64,000 bases of DNA from Epithemia pelagica (Eukaryota; Bacillariophyta; Bacillariophyceae; Surirellales; Surirellaceae), in contig OX337234.1 in assembly GCA_946965045.2 (NCBI GenBank), positions 806,001 through 870,000 on the forward strand. The letters run 5' to 3'. The translations under genes were made by a program, and so were the position numbers. The notes under the pieces are model-generated. The model was not told where the DNA came from. It made no database searches and saw only the letters and a program-made list of their open reading frames with translations. How positions within the stretch are numbered: the stretch's first letter is position 1; every line of letters starts with the position of its first letter. Positions 22,034 to 35,091 of this stretch are shown piece by piece.

Positions 22034-23437
22034 CTAGGAACGAATCGATCCACCTCGTCTTGCATAAATGGTAAAGTAACCCTCTGGAATACCATTCTGT
22101 TGCTGCTTTGATGATCTCTTGTGGTTATCCACTCGCTTTGGAGCTTCTTCGTCGTAGAAGACAACCCGCCTGGGACTCCCGCTGGTCAACGACCCCAAGA
22201 AAGGCTCTTCTTCAAATCGGACGAGCTCGCATGGACTAAAACAAACAGTTTCCTCAATGCCATAGAGATGTCGAATTCCCATTGATTTCAAAGTAGTGAG
22301 ACTTACAACAAAGAATGGCTTGTGTTCCCAGGAGTTTTGGATGAGAAACTCTAAATCTCCATTCACGAGACGAACGCCCACGACAAGAACGGCATGGTTG
22401 GGGTTGAGAAACTGTGCGGACTGTTCCTCATGCCACGGCGCGCGAAATAGCAAATCGTCACTGTCGATAAGCTCTTGTGTGACCTTCAATCCCTCAATCA
22501 TGTATGCACCGTTTGTCTGCAGTGTCTCTGAGAAAAGGTCAAAGAGCGTATGAGCTTTGCCAAGGAAAATTGGAAACTCATGGACGACCTTTTTGTCGGG
22601 ATTCTGTTCCTGCAGGAGTCTTTTGGCATGAGGCTCTAAATGGCCACCGTCGCCGCGAAAGATATTGGAAAAGATCTCTTTGGGGGAGAATCTGTTCCGC
22701 ATGTACCGACACACATTGATGTGTTTGTACTTTGGCTCTTTCTCCACAACATCATCCGAGGAGCTAGTTCTTTTCTTTACTCGTTGAAGTTCGCCCAAGT
22801 AGTAAATGGCGTTCGCCACCACGACAGCGTAGCAGATCGTTGAGTCTTGTCGCTGGTATCGGAGAAAGGGTTTGACACCTTCATCAAAAAGGGTTACCTT
22901 GGTTTCGGATTTTTCGGTACCCCATTCTGGATGGCGTTGAAGAAAGTCTGCAAATTTCGAATGACCAGAATCACCAGAGTCTTCTTCGTCGCCTTTCTTC
23001 CGGACAAAGGCATCAAGTCTCTTTCCAAATGCAGACTCGGGATCCATTACAGCGTCGATGAGATTTTGGAATATACAGTTTGGGTCTTTTTGAACTAGTT
23101 CAGGCTGCTTCTTGAGCAGGAGGAACGCTGCCTTGACCTTTTGGATTCCGGTGAGTGTGCTCCATTCATGGCGACTAGCAAGAGAATTCCATTCGACAGC
23201 TATAGCGTGAATAGGACGGTCCGATAACTTTGCTTGGGGAGGTGTACATTTGTTCTGCTGAAAGAGGTCGTGGACCGTCTTTAGTCGAGTCTTTGGAGAC
23301 TGAATACTTCCCGTCGTCTCTTCTTCCTCGTCAGCCTCGGTGGACGCCGTTACACTTTGAAGATCGGGAATATCCTCAAACTTGCTCCAGTCCATACTCT
23401 CAACAGTCTCGTGATTGTTGATGGCTTCTTGACTCAT
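22034..23437 (-). CDS. Divergent papain-like cysteine peptidase, unit 5, type B
   Basis: 467 residues, protein identical to unit 2. Confidence 0.82.
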   Translation of the reverse strand: MSQEAINNHETVESMDWSKFEDIPDLQSVTASTEADEEEETTGSIQSPKTRLKTVHDLFQQNKCTPPQAKLSDRPIHAIAVEWNSLASRHEWSTLTGIQKVKAAFLLLKKQPELVQKDPNCIFQNLIDAVMDPESAFGKRLDAFVRKKGDEEDSGDSGHSKFADFLQRHPEWGTEKSETKVTLFDEGVKPFLRYQRQDSTICYAVVVANAIYYLGELQRVKKRTSSSDDVVEKEPKYKHINVCRYMRNRFSPKEIFSNIFRGDGGHLEPHAKRLLQEQNPDKKVVHEFPIFLGKAHTLFDLFSETLQTNGAYMIEGLKVTQELIDSDDLLFRAPWHEEQSAQFLNPNHAVLVVGVRLVNGDLEFLIQNSWEHKPFFVVSLTTLKSMGIRHLYGIEETVCFSPCELVRFEEEPFLGSLTSGSPRRVVFYDEEAPKRVDNHKRSSKQQQNGIPEGYFTIYARRGGSIRS

Positions 23438-23772
23438 TGTGTAATACTTTCGGTCCTGATCAATATATGAAAAGCAAGAACTCAGACCGTGGACAAAGTT
23501 CTACCTTAGTTGTCTTCTTGTGATTTTGGGACTGTGAGAGGCGTTTCGCAGTTTCGTTTTCGATCGTGGAGGAACACATTGCGCTGCGGGATTAGACTCT
23601 CGGAATCGAACGACGTGCAGGCGCGTTTACGCTCCCCCTTTTGTTGTTGTGAGCCACACAAAACGGCGATCGATTTCCTAGTAAAGGTAGATCCATGGAA
23701 CGCTAGGCGGACCTGACTGGAATTTTCAAAGCAATAAAAGGTATACTGTAGCGGTCCATTCCTTTGCTGTTT

Positions 23773-24581
23773 TTATGTTGTTTCCTGTTCTTCTTCTTCT
23801 TCTTGTGATTGTTTGCATTGGGCCAGATGCTCTTGCAACTTCACGAGGCAATTGGCGGCCTGGAGATAGGATTGCAAACACGCACGAGCCTCTTGTTGCG
23901 CCCGATGCAATTCCTTGGGTGGCAAAGCTCCCGCCAACAATTCCAAAGGATCCATCAAGCCATTGGGAGAAAAAGAGGAAGCCAATGACGACGACGACGA
24001 CACGGGTGGTTGAGACTCGGACTTGGCGGGTTCTTCCTCTGTTTCAGTCACAACCAACATTATTCCAGGAGTGGTTGTAGTCTTGTGGTCCGTTGTGCCC
24101 TTGTTTCGTCGTCGTTGTCGCAATCCTGTTTGTTCGGTGGGAGCATGGATTCGTCGGCTTGGTTCGCTTCTTCTACTGCTTCTTCACGATGCAAGTCGGG
24201 AATGTCACCATCCGTTTTCGTTTGTTTCGTGGTTCGTTCCGCCTTGGTTACTGTGATTGTGGTTGTTTGAGTGGTGGTCGTTGGTCCAGATCAAGGAGAC
24301 ATGAGTCGTGGTGGTGCCTGGTGCGTCTTGTTGTGTATTATTCTTGTTGTGATCTGTAGTCGCACATGGAGGCGAGTGGACTTTCCCATCGTACATTGGA
24401 AGCGGTGCAGTAGGATTCCATGGCCAATAGTGCAGTAGCTGTAACCGAGAAAGACAGCACAGGTGTCGTTGATCTCCAAAGTTTTTTTCCCAATGAGCGT
24501 CTGTAGCCGACGGAAGTTTGAGTGTGGTGATGGCTTATCGACTTGTGCACCCCAAAATACCGTCTTGAAATTCCGGTAATG
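23773..24581 (-). pseudogene. Decayed VMA22/CCDC115-like gene copy (unit 5)
   Basis: Same frame losses as unit 1, with the AGACAGCAC marker near 24453. Confidence 0.7.
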
Positions 24582-25222
24582 TTGAGCAGAAAGATGTCAA
24601 GCCTGCGACAACACCCACAGTCAACAAGCGATTTGACAGGCGTCAAAACACATGAGACAACCGCATCTCCAATGTCGTATAAGACATCCGGGCAAAATAA
24701 TGCGTCTGGTCATGATCGCCTGTGTTTTGACCCTCAAAGCCAACCCGAAATGCCCAGGTATCAAAAGCACTCGGTATCTTTAAATCATGGTTGAAAGCCT
24801 TTTTTCTCTTGAACTTCCTGTGGCCTTGTCGCTCGGGTAGGTGCCAGCTACAGTTAGGACGACAACAGCATGCGGAGAGCTGCAAATGTCCAATACGGTT
24901 AGCGTGGAGGCCTCAGAACCATTCTGTGCACACAAAATAGATGGCCTCCCGTTTCAAAATAGTGAAAACCGTCACCTAGAACGATTCTAATATCACAATT
25001 CGAAAATCAGCAACACAACCGATTGGAATACCGCCTTCGTAGACTTGGCCAAACGCGTAGGGGAGCAAACAAGAGGAGCAAAGCTGCCAAACATTTTGTG
25101 GACCCTGATCGTTGCCCTCATCGCTGGATAGATGCTTTGAGCAGATCGTGCATCTTTATTTCGGCACTCTGCTGCTTCTGTCGTTGTCGCTTGCATATTC
25201 CATGACTGAATGGGCTTGATGC

Positions 25223-26361
25223 ATGCTCTCACTCTTTCAGGTGCAACGACCAAAAGGTCTTTGCTGTTCAACGTCAGTCCGTCGTCTCGGCTTTAGTAAT
25301 CCAACTGTAACTGTGGGCAATGAGATATTCTTGATTGGAGCAAGGACAATGATCAACAGCAAACGTCGGTCACGCAGTGATCATAACGATAGCCCAGGTG
25401 CGTTGAAGAAAGATAGTCGGTTTGGAAAGTATTACAAAATGAAGTCTGTTGGTCTATACCTGAAGGAGCCCTTCGCAATGTCATGACTCGAGACAGTGTA
25501 GACCTTGATTGGGAGAAGAACTATGAAGACCACATATCGAAGCCCGCATGTGATTCCATGGATGGTCCTGCCTAAAAGATAACGAATGATTCTCAAAGTT
25601 AATCTGTAGGTTTACCGGACGGTGCCGCAATTAACGCAATGACAAGGGAAGATGTTGACCCGAGGGCTCTGGAATTAGACTGGGACAAGAAATATGAAGC
25701 AAAACACTGGAAGAGGAAATCTGTTGGCTTACCCGACGGATGTTGTGATATGAGAGAGCTTGGATTTAGAACGTCAATTCTAGGCGACAGCGTTGGAGAA
25801 AAAGACCAGTGTGCTACAATATTTGGTCAAGTTGGGATGAAAAACGATGAAGAGCTCCTCAAGTTCAGGAAAGATCTAGAGCATGCGAAAAAAACCCAAG
25901 TCTGTACTCATGGCAGCGATTTCATCGAAGGCTGAGACACAATAAGATGCTTCAAACAACGGAAAGCCGGATTGATGGCTGCAAAAGCATCTAAAGGGCA
26001 ACCCAAAGATGTCAAGCCCTCCGATGGGGAAAATCCGGATTGATGGCAGCGATTGCTGCAAAAAGGTCCCAAAACGACAATGACTCTAACGACTAAGGAG
26101 GGAGATCTGGATTGATGGTGGCCATTGCCGTCTTGGTGCCGAAGAATGACACCGCAGATGCTAACAATGATGGAGCAGGATTGGTTGGCTGCAAATGCCG
26201 CCAGAGCGCCATATCATGAGAGCACCAAGAATGACAAAGCGGGATTGATGGCCGCGATTTCCAACAAGGCACCGAAAAATACCAGTAACTCGAATAACAG
26301 AGGAGGAAGAGCTGCCTTAGTGGCCACCAAGGGGCCGAAGAATGAAATGTTCCAGTCTTAG
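25223..26361 (+). pseudogene. Decayed repeat-rich gene, + strand (unit 6)
   Basis: Same stops as unit 1, with the Asn (SNNRGG) variant and GAATGATT. Confidence 0.45.
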
Positions 26362-26973
26362 TTAACCAACTACTTGGAGAAACTCGTGTTGTAACTCCAT
26401 CGTTTTGTTCAAAGATAGAGCCACTTGCTATTCACACTATTGTTAGAACTTGACGCAGTAGGCAGTTCCAGTCAAACTGTGATAGTGGACAGCTACTACC
26501 GGCAACAAGAATAGCAACAAGTCGGTCACCATTCGGTCCAACTATAGTGACCTGGGTATGCGTGATTTGCCGATGCTCATGGCGGACACTCAATCGGCAC
26601 GTCGTCCACTACGGGGTTGGGCGTCACATTCACCAAGGAAGCAGGGTCAGGAGAAGCCTGGATTGAAGCCGGACCCCCGAATCGAGGTGCCAGTTCTTCG
26701 AGATCGACCCTTCCTTGGCCAAGCTAGGATTCAATCAAGCTACCTAGGTAGTATCCATGCCCAGATAGGGGGGATTGAGGTCTTTTGATTCCTTCATTAC
26801 AATCGATTTCAGTGTTTTGAGTACATAGGCCAATTTTATTACCGAAATAGTGGGAACTTGATCTAACGACCCGGATACGTCGAACCAATTTATCATTTTG
26901 CGTTCCAACGGCCACTACATGTAGAGAACTGCAATCTGCATTCTTGCCCTCAGTAGAGAAGCTGCTGCTACTA

Positions 26974-28368
26974 CTAGGAACGAATCGATCCACCTCGTCT
27001 TGCATAAATGGTAAAGTAACCCTCTGGAATACCATTCTGTTGCTGCTTTGATGATCTCTTGTGGTTATCCACTCGCTTTGGAGCTTCTTCGTCGTAGAAG
27101 ACAACCCGCCTGGGACTCCCGCTGGTCAACGACCCCAAGAAAGGCTCTTCTTCAAATCGGACGAGCTCGCATGGACTAAAACAAACAGTTTCCTCAATGC
27201 CATAGAGATGTCGAATTCCCATTGATTTCAAAGTAGTGAGACTTACAACAAAGAATGGCTTGTGTTCCCAGGAGTTTTGGATGAGAAACTCTAAATCTCC
27301 ATTCACGAGACGAACGCCCACGACAAGAACGGCATGGTTGGGGTTGAGAAACTGTGCGGACTGTTCCTCATGCCACGGCGCGCGAAATAGCAAATCGTCA
27401 CTGTCGATAAGCTCTTGTGTGACCTTCAATCCCTCAATCATGTATGCACCGTTTGTCTGCAGTGTCTCTGAGAAAAGGTCAAAGAGCGTATGAGCTTTGC
27501 CAAGGAAAATTGGAAACTCATGGACGACCTTTTTGTCGGGATTCTGTTCCTGCAGGAGTCTTTTGGCATGAGGCTCTAAATGGCCACCGTCGCCGCGAAA
27601 GATATTGGAAAAGATCTCTTTGGGGGAGAATCTGTTCCGCATGTACCGACACACATTGATGTGTTTGTACTTTGGCTCTTTCTCCACAACATCATCCGAG
27701 GAGCTAGTTCTTTTCTTTACTCGTTGAAGTTCGCCCAAGTAGTAAATGGCGTTCGCCACCACGACAGCGTAGCAGATCGTTGAGTCTTGTCGCTGGTATC
27801 GGAGAAAGGGTTTGACACCTTCATCAAAAAGGGTTACCTTGGTTTCGGATTTTTCGGTACCCCATTCTGGATGGCGTTGAAGAAAGTCTGCAAATTTCGA
27901 ATGACCAGAATCACCAGAGTCTTCTTCGTCGCCTTTCTTCCGGACAAAGGCATCAAGTCTCTTTCCAAATGCAGACTCGGGATCCATTACAGCGTCGATG
28001 AGATTTTGGAATATACAGTTTGGGTCTTTTTGAACTAGTTCAGGCTGCTTCTTGAGCAGGAGGAACGCTGCCTTGACCTTTTGGATTCCGGTGAGTGTGC
28101 TCCATTCATGGCGACTAGCAAGAGAATTCCATTCGACAGCTATTGCGTGAATAGGACGGTCCGATAACTTTGCTTGGGGAGGTGTACATTTGTTCTGCTG
28201 AAAGAGGTCGTGGACCGTCTTTAGTCGAGTCTTTGGAGACTGAATACTTCCCGTCGTCTCTTCTTCCTCGGTGGACGCCGTTACACTTTGAAGATCGGGA
28301 ATATCCTCAAACTTGCTCCAGTCCATACTCTCAACAGTCTCGTGATTGTTGATGGCTTCTTGACTCAT
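26974..28368 (-). CDS. Divergent papain-like cysteine peptidase, unit 6, type B, 464 residues
   Basis: Protein identical to unit 4, including loss of Ala-Asp-Glu in the acidic run. Confidence 0.82.
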   Translation of the reverse strand: MSQEAINNHETVESMDWSKFEDIPDLQSVTASTEEEETTGSIQSPKTRLKTVHDLFQQNKCTPPQAKLSDRPIHAIAVEWNSLASRHEWSTLTGIQKVKAAFLLLKKQPELVQKDPNCIFQNLIDAVMDPESAFGKRLDAFVRKKGDEEDSGDSGHSKFADFLQRHPEWGTEKSETKVTLFDEGVKPFLRYQRQDSTICYAVVVANAIYYLGELQRVKKRTSSSDDVVEKEPKYKHINVCRYMRNRFSPKEIFSNIFRGDGGHLEPHAKRLLQEQNPDKKVVHEFPIFLGKAHTLFDLFSETLQTNGAYMIEGLKVTQELIDSDDLLFRAPWHEEQSAQFLNPNHAVLVVGVRLVNGDLEFLIQNSWEHKPFFVVSLTTLKSMGIRHLYGIEETVCFSPCELVRFEEEPFLGSLTSGSPRRVVFYDEEAPKRVDNHKRSSKQQQNGIPEGYFTIYARRGGSIRS

Positions 28369-28703
28369 TGTGTAATACTTTCGGTCCTGATCAATATATG
28401 AAAAGCAAGAACTCAGACCGTGGACAAAGTTCTACCTTAGTTGTCTTCTTGTGATTTTGGGACTGTGAGAGGCGTTTCGCAGTTTCGTTTTCGATCGTGG
28501 AGGAACACATTGCGCTGCGGGATTAGACTCTCGGAATCGAACGACGTGCAGGCGCGTTTACGCTCCCCCTTTTGTTGTTGTGAGCCACACAAAACGGCGA
28601 TCGATTTCCTAGTAAAGGTAGATCCATGGAACGCTAGGCGGACCTGACTGGAATTTTCAAAGCAATAAAAGGTATACTGTAGCGGTCCATTCCTTTGCTG
28701 TTT

Positions 28704-29512
28704 TTATGTTGTTTCCTGTTCTTCTTCTTCTTCTTGTGATTGTTTGCATTGGGCCAGATGCTCTTGCAACTTCACGAGGCAATTGGCGGCCTGGAGATAG
28801 GATTGCAAACACGCACGAGCCTCTTGTTGCGCCCGATGCAATTCCTTGGGTGGCAAAGCTCCCGCCAACAATTCCAAAGGATCCATCAAGCCATTGGGAG
28901 AAAAAGAGGAAGCCAATGACGACGACGACGACACGGGTGGTTGAGACTCGGACTTGGCGGGTTCTTCCTCTGTTTCAGTCACAACCAACATTATTCCAGG
29001 AGTGGTTGTAGTCTTGTGGTCCGTTGTGCCCTTGTTTCGTCGTCGTTGTCGCAATCCTGTTTGTTCGGTGGGAGCATGGATTCGTCGGCTTGGTTCGCTT
29101 CTTCTACTGCTTCTTCACGATGCAAGTCGGGAATGTCACCATCCGTTTTCGTTTGTTTCGTGGTTCGTTCCGCCTTGGTTACTGTGATTGTGGTTGTTTG
29201 AGTGGTGGTCGTTGGTCCAGATCAAGGAGACATGAGTCGTGGTGGTGCCTGGTGCGTCTTGTTGTGTATTATTCTTGTTGTGATCTGTAGTCGCACATGG
29301 AGGCGAGTGGACTTTCCCATCGTACATTGGAAGCGGTGCAGTAGGATTCCATGGCCAATAGTGCAGTAGCTGTAACCGAGAAAGACGGCACAGGTGTCGT
29401 TGATCTCCAAAGTTTTTTTCCCAATGAGCGTCTGTAGCCGACGGAAGTTTGAGTGTGGTGATGGCTTATCGACTTGTGCACCCCAAAATACCGTCTTGAA
29501 ATTCCGGTAATG
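28704..29512 (-). pseudogene. Decayed VMA22/CCDC115-like gene copy (unit 6)
   Basis: Same frame losses as unit 1, with the AGACGGCAC marker. Confidence 0.7.
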
Positions 29513-30153
29513 TTGAGCAGAAAGATGTCAAGCCTGCGACAACACCCACAGTCAACAAGCGATTTGACAGGCGTCAAAACACATGAGACAACCGCATCTC
29601 CAATGTCGTATAAGACATCCGGGCAAAATAATGCGTCTGGTCATGATCGCCTGTGTTTTGACCCTCAAAGCCAACCCGAAATGCCCAGGTATCAAAAGCA
29701 CTCGGTATCTTTAAATCATGGTTGAAAGCCTTTTTTCTCTTGAACTTCCTGTGGCCTTGTCGCTCGGGTAGGTGCCAGCTACAGTTAGGACGACAACAGC
29801 ATGCGGAGAGCTGCAAATGTCCAATACGGTTAGCGTGGAGGCCTCAGAACCATTCTGTGCACACAAAATAGATGGCCTCCCGTTTCAAAATAGTGAAAGC
29901 CGTCACCTAGAACGATTCTAATATCACAATTCGAAAATCAGCAACACAACCGATTGGAATACCGCCTTCGTAGACTTGGCCAAACGCGTAGGGGAGCAAA
30001 CAAGAGGAGCAAAGCTGCCAAACATTTTGTGGACCCTGATCGTTGCCCTCATCGCTGGATAGATGCTTTGAGCAGATCGTGCATCTTTATTTCGGCACTC
30101 TGCTGCTTCTGTCGTTGTCGCTTGCATATTCCATGACTGAATGGGCTTGATGC

Positions 30154-31292
30154 ATGCTCTCACTCTTTCAGGTGCAACGACCAAAAGGTCTTTGCTGTTC
30201 AACGTCAGTCCGTCGTCTCGGCTTTAGTAATCCAACTGTAACTGTGGGCAATGAGATATTCTTGATTGGAGCAAGGACAATGATCAACAGCAAACGTCGG
30301 TCACGCAGTGATCATAACGATAGCCCAGGTGCGTTGAAGAAAGATAGTCGGTTTGGAAAGTATTACAAAATGAAGTCTGTTGGTCTATACCTGAAGGAGC
30401 CCTTCGCAATGTCATGACTCGAGACAGTGTAGACCTTGATTGGGAGAAGAACTATGAAGACCACATATCGAAGCCCGCATGTGATTCCATGGATGGTCCT
30501 GCCTAAAAGATAACGAACGATTCTCAAAGTTAATCTGTAGGTTTACCGGACGGTGCCGCAATTAACGCAATGACAAGGGAAGATGTTGACCCGAGGGCTC
30601 TGGAATTAGACTGGGACAAGAAATATGAAGCAAAACACTGGAAGAGGAAATCTGTTGGCTTACCCGACGGATGTTGTGATATGAGAGAGCTTGGATTTAG
30701 AACGTCAATTCTAGGCGACAGCGTTGGAGAAAAAGACCAGTGTGCTACAATATTTGGTCAAGTTGGGATGAAAAACGATGAAGAGCTCCTCAAGTTCAGG
30801 AAAGATCTAGAGCATGCGAAAAAAACCCAAGTCTGTACTCATGGCAGCGATTTCATCGAAGGCTGAGACACAATAAGATGCTTCAAACAACGGAAAGCCG
30901 GATTGATGGCTGCAAAAGCATCTAAAGGGCAACCCAAAGATGTCAAGCCCTCCGATGGGGAAAATCCGGATTGATGGCAGCGATTGCTGCAAAAAGGTCC
31001 CAAAACGACAATGACTCTAACGACTAAGGAGGGAGATCTGGATTGATGGTGGCCATTGCCGTCTTGGTGCCGAAGAATGACACCGCAGATGCTAACAATG
31101 ATGGAGCAGGATTGGTTGGCTGCAAATGCCGCCAGAGCGCCATATCATGAGAGCACCAAGAATGACAAAGCGGGATTGATGGCCGCGATTTCCAACAAGG
31201 CACCGAAAAATACCAGTAACTCGAATGACAGAGGAGGAAGAGCTGCCTTAGTGGCCACCAAGGGGCCGAAGAATGAAATGTTCCAGTCTTAG
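30154..31292 (+). pseudogene. Decayed repeat-rich gene, + strand (unit 7)
   Basis: As in unit 1, with the Asp (SNDRGG) variant and GAACGATT. Confidence 0.45.
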
Positions 31293-31904
31293 TTAACCAA
31301 CTACTTGGAGAAACTCGTGTTGTAACTCCATCGTTTTGTTCAAAGATAGAGCCACTTGCTATTCACACTATTGTTAGAACTTGACGCAGTAGGCAGTTCC
31401 AGTCAAACTGTGATAGTGGACAGCTACTACCGGCAACAAGAATAGCAACAAGTCGGTCACCATTCGGTCCAACTATAGTGACCTGGGTATGCGTGATTTG
31501 CCGATGCTCATGGCGGACACTCAATCGGCACGTCGTCCACTACGGGGTTGGGCGTCACATTCACCAAGGAAGCAGGGTCAGGAGAAGCCTGGATTGAAGC
31601 CGGACCCCCGAATCGAGGTGCCAGTTCTTCGAGATCGACCCTTCCTTGGCCAAGCTAGGATTCAATCAAGCTACCTAGGTAGTATCCATGCCCAGATAGG
31701 GGGGATTGAGGTCTTTTGATTCCTTCATTACAATCGATTTCAGTGTTTTGAGTACATAGGCCAATTTTATTACCGAAATAGTGGGAACTTGATCTAACGA
31801 CCCGGATACGTCGAACCAATTTATCATTTTGCGTTCCAACGGCCACTACATGTAGAGAACTGCAATCTGCATTCTTGCCCTCAGTAGAGAAGCTGCTGCT
31901 ACTA

Positions 31905-33308
31905 CTAGGAACGAATCGATCCACCTCGTCTTGCATAAATGGTAAAGTAACCCTCTGGAATACCATTCTGTTGCTGCTTTGATGATCTCTTGTGGTTATC
32001 CACTCGCTTTGGAGCTTCTTCGTCGTAGAAGACAACCCGCCTGGGACTCCCGCTGGTCAACGACCCCAAGAAAGGCTCTTCTTCAAATCGGACGAGCTCG
32101 CATGGACTAAAACAAACAGTTTCCTCAATGCCATAGAGATGTCGAATTCCCATTGATTTCAAAGTAGTGAGACTTACAACAAAGAATGGCTTGTGTTCCC
32201 AGGAGTTTTGGATGAGAAACTCTAAATCTCCATTCACGAGACGAACGCCCACGACAAGAACGGCATGGTTGGGGTTGAGAAACTGTGCGGACTGTTCCTC
32301 ATGCCACGGCGCGCGAAATAGCAAATCGTCACTGTCGATAAGCTCTTGTGTGACCTTCAATCCCTCAATCATGTATGCACCGTTTGTCTGCAGTGTCTCT
32401 GAGAAAAGGTCAAAGAGCGTATGAGCTTTGCCAAGGAAAATTGGAAACTCATGGACGACCTTTTTGTCGGGATTCTGTTCCTGCAGGAGTCTTTTGGCAT
32501 GAGGCTCTAAATGGCCACCGTCGCCGCGAAAGATATTGGAAAAGATCTCTTTGGGGGAGAATCTGTTCCGCATGTACCGACACACATTGATGTGTTTGTA
32601 CTTTGGCTCTTTCTCCACAACATCATCCGAGGAGCTAGTTCTTTTCTTTACTCGTTGAAGTTCGCCCAAGTAGTAAATGGCGTTCGCCACCACGACAGCG
32701 TAGCAGATCGTTGAGTCTTGTCGCTGGTATCGGAGAAAGGGTTTGACACCTTCATCAAAAAGGGTTACCTTGGTTTCGGATTTTTCGGTACCCCATTCTG
32801 GATGGCGTTGAAGAAAGTCTGCAAATTTCGAATGACCAGAATCACCAGAGTCTTCTTCGTCGCCTTTCTTCCGGACAAAGGCATCAAGTCTCTTTCCAAA
32901 TGCAGACTCGGGATCCATTACAGCGTCGATGAGATTTTGGAATATACAGTTTGGGTCTTTTTGAACTAGTTCAGGCTGCTTCTTGAGCAGGAGGAACGCT
33001 GCCTTGACCTTTTGGATTCCGGTGAGTGTGCTCCATTCATGGCGACTAGCAAGAGAATTCCATTCGACAGCTATAGCGTGAATAGGACGGTCCGATAACT
33101 TTGCTTGGGGAGGTGTACATTTGTTCTGCTGAAAGAGGTCGTGGACCGTCTTTAGTCGAGTCTTTGGAGACTGAATACTTCCCGTCGTCTCTTCTTCCTC
33201 GTCAGCCTCGGTGGACGCCGTTACACTTTGAAGATCGGGAATATCCTCAAACTTGCTCCAGTCCATACTCTCAACAGTCTCGTGATTGTTGATGGCTTCT
33301 TGACTCAT
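31905..33308 (-). CDS. Divergent papain-like cysteine peptidase, unit 7, type B
   Basis: 467 residues, protein identical to unit 2. Confidence 0.82.
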   Translation of the reverse strand: MSQEAINNHETVESMDWSKFEDIPDLQSVTASTEADEEEETTGSIQSPKTRLKTVHDLFQQNKCTPPQAKLSDRPIHAIAVEWNSLASRHEWSTLTGIQKVKAAFLLLKKQPELVQKDPNCIFQNLIDAVMDPESAFGKRLDAFVRKKGDEEDSGDSGHSKFADFLQRHPEWGTEKSETKVTLFDEGVKPFLRYQRQDSTICYAVVVANAIYYLGELQRVKKRTSSSDDVVEKEPKYKHINVCRYMRNRFSPKEIFSNIFRGDGGHLEPHAKRLLQEQNPDKKVVHEFPIFLGKAHTLFDLFSETLQTNGAYMIEGLKVTQELIDSDDLLFRAPWHEEQSAQFLNPNHAVLVVGVRLVNGDLEFLIQNSWEHKPFFVVSLTTLKSMGIRHLYGIEETVCFSPCELVRFEEEPFLGSLTSGSPRRVVFYDEEAPKRVDNHKRSSKQQQNGIPEGYFTIYARRGGSIRS

Positions 33309-33643
33309 TGTGTAATACTTTCGGTCCTGATCAATATATGAAAAGCAAGAACTCAGACCGTGGACAAAGTTCTACCTTAGTTGTCTTCTTGTGATTTTGG
33401 GACTGTGAGAGGCGTTTCGCAGTTTCGTTTTCGATCGTGGAGGAACACATTGCGCTGCGGGATTAGACTCTCGGAATCGAACGACGTGCAGGCGCGTTTA
33501 CGCTCCCCCTTTTGTTGTTGTGAGCCACACAAAACGGCGATCGATTTCCTAGTAAAGGTAGATCCATGGAACGCTAGGCGGACCTGACTGGAATTTTCAA
33601 AGCAATAAAAGGTATACTGTAGCGGTCCATTCCTTTGCTGTTT

Positions 33644-34452
33644 TTATGTTGTTTCCTGTTCTTCTTCTTCTTCTTGTGATTGTTTGCATTGGGCCAGATG
33701 CTCTTGCAACTTCACGAGGCAATTGGCGGCCTGGAGATAGGATTGCAAACACGCACGAGCCTCTTGTTGCGCCCGATGCAATTCCTTGGGTGGCAAAGCT
33801 CCCGCCAACAATTCCAAAGGATCCATCAAGCCATTGGGAGAAAAAGAGGAAGCCAATGACGACGACGACGACACGGGTGGTTGAGACTCGGACTTGGCGG
33901 GTTCTTCCTCTGTTTCAGTCACAACCAACATTATTCCAGGAGTGGTTGTAGTCTTGTGGTCCGTTGTGCCCTTGTTTCGTCGTCGTTGTCGCAATCCTGT
34001 TTGTTCGGTGGGAGCATGGATTCGTCGGCTTGGTTCGCTTCTTCTACTGCTTCTTCACGATGCAAGTCGGGAATGTCACCATCCGTTTTCGTTTGTTTCG
34101 TGGTTCGTTCCGCCTTGGTTACTGTGATTGTGGTTGTTTGAGTGGTGGTCGTTGGTCCAGATCAAGGAGACATGAGTCGTGGTGGTGCCTGGTGCGTCTT
34201 GTTGTGTATTATTCTTGTTGTGATCTGTAGTCGCACATGGAGGCGAGTGGACTTTCCCATCGTACATTGGAAGCGGTGCAGTAGGATTCCATGGCCAATA
34301 GTGCAGTAGCTGTAACCGAGAAAGACAGCACAGGTGTCGTTGATCTCCAAAGTTTTTTTCCCAATGAGCGTCTGTAGCCGACGGAAGTTTGAGTGTGGTG
34401 ATGGCTTATCGACTTGTGCACCCCAAAATACCGTCTTGAAATTCCGGTAATG
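33644..34452 (-). pseudogene. Decayed VMA22/CCDC115-like gene copy (unit 7)
   Basis: Same frame losses as unit 1, with the AGACAGCAC marker. Confidence 0.7.
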
Positions 34453-35091
34453 TTGAGCAGAAAGATGTCAAGCCTGCGACAACACCCACAGTCAACAAGC
34501 GATTTGACAGGCGTCAAAACACATGAGACAACCGCATCTCCAATGTCGTATAAGACATCCGGGCAAAATAATGCGTCTGGTCATGATCGCCTGTGTTTTG
34601 ACCCTCAAAGCCAACCCGAAATGCCCAGGTATCAAAAGCACTCGGTATCTTTAAATCATGGTTGAAAGCCTTTTTTCTCTTGAACTTCCTGTGGCCTTGT
34701 CGCTCGGGTAGGTGCCAGCTACAGTTAGGACGACAACAGCATGCGGAGAGCTGCAAATGTCCAATACGGTTAGCGTGGAGGCCTCAGAACCATTCTGTGC
34801 ACAAAATAGATGGCCTCCCGTTTCAAAATAGTGAAAACCGTCACCTAGAACGATTCTAATATCACAATTCGAAAATCAGCAACACAACCGATTGGAATAC
34901 CGCCTTCGTAGACTTGGCCAAACGCGTAGGGGAGCAAACAAGAGGAGCAAAGCTGCCAAACATTTTGTGGACCCTGATCGTTGCCCTCATCGCTGGATAG
35001 ATGCTTTGAGCAGATCGTGCATCTTTATTTCGGCACTCTGCTGCTTCTGTCGTTGTCGCTTGCATATTCCATGACTGAATGGGCTTGATGC

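Larger units (their letters stand above)
20232..25171. repeat. Tandem array unit 5 (4,940 bp, patch type B)
   Basis: Full-length B-type unit with GAATGATT, AGACAGCAC and the SNNRGG variant of the minisatellite. It lies between the two 9-bp-deleted units but lacks the deletion. Confidence 0.97.
25172..30102. repeat. Tandem array unit 6 (4,931 bp, patch type B)
   Basis: Shares the 9-bp peptidase deletion and CTATTGCG with unit 4, the Asn variant with unit 5, and GAAAGCCG near 29896 with unit 11 only. It is therefore a mosaic of markers from non-adjacent units. Confidence 0.97.
30103..35040. repeat. Tandem array unit 7 (4,938 bp, patch type B)
   Basis: Two bases shorter through loss of one CA in the TGTGCACACAAAAT stretch (near 34798-34803), in unassigned DNA. 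From this unit on all units carry GAACGATT. Confidence 0.97.
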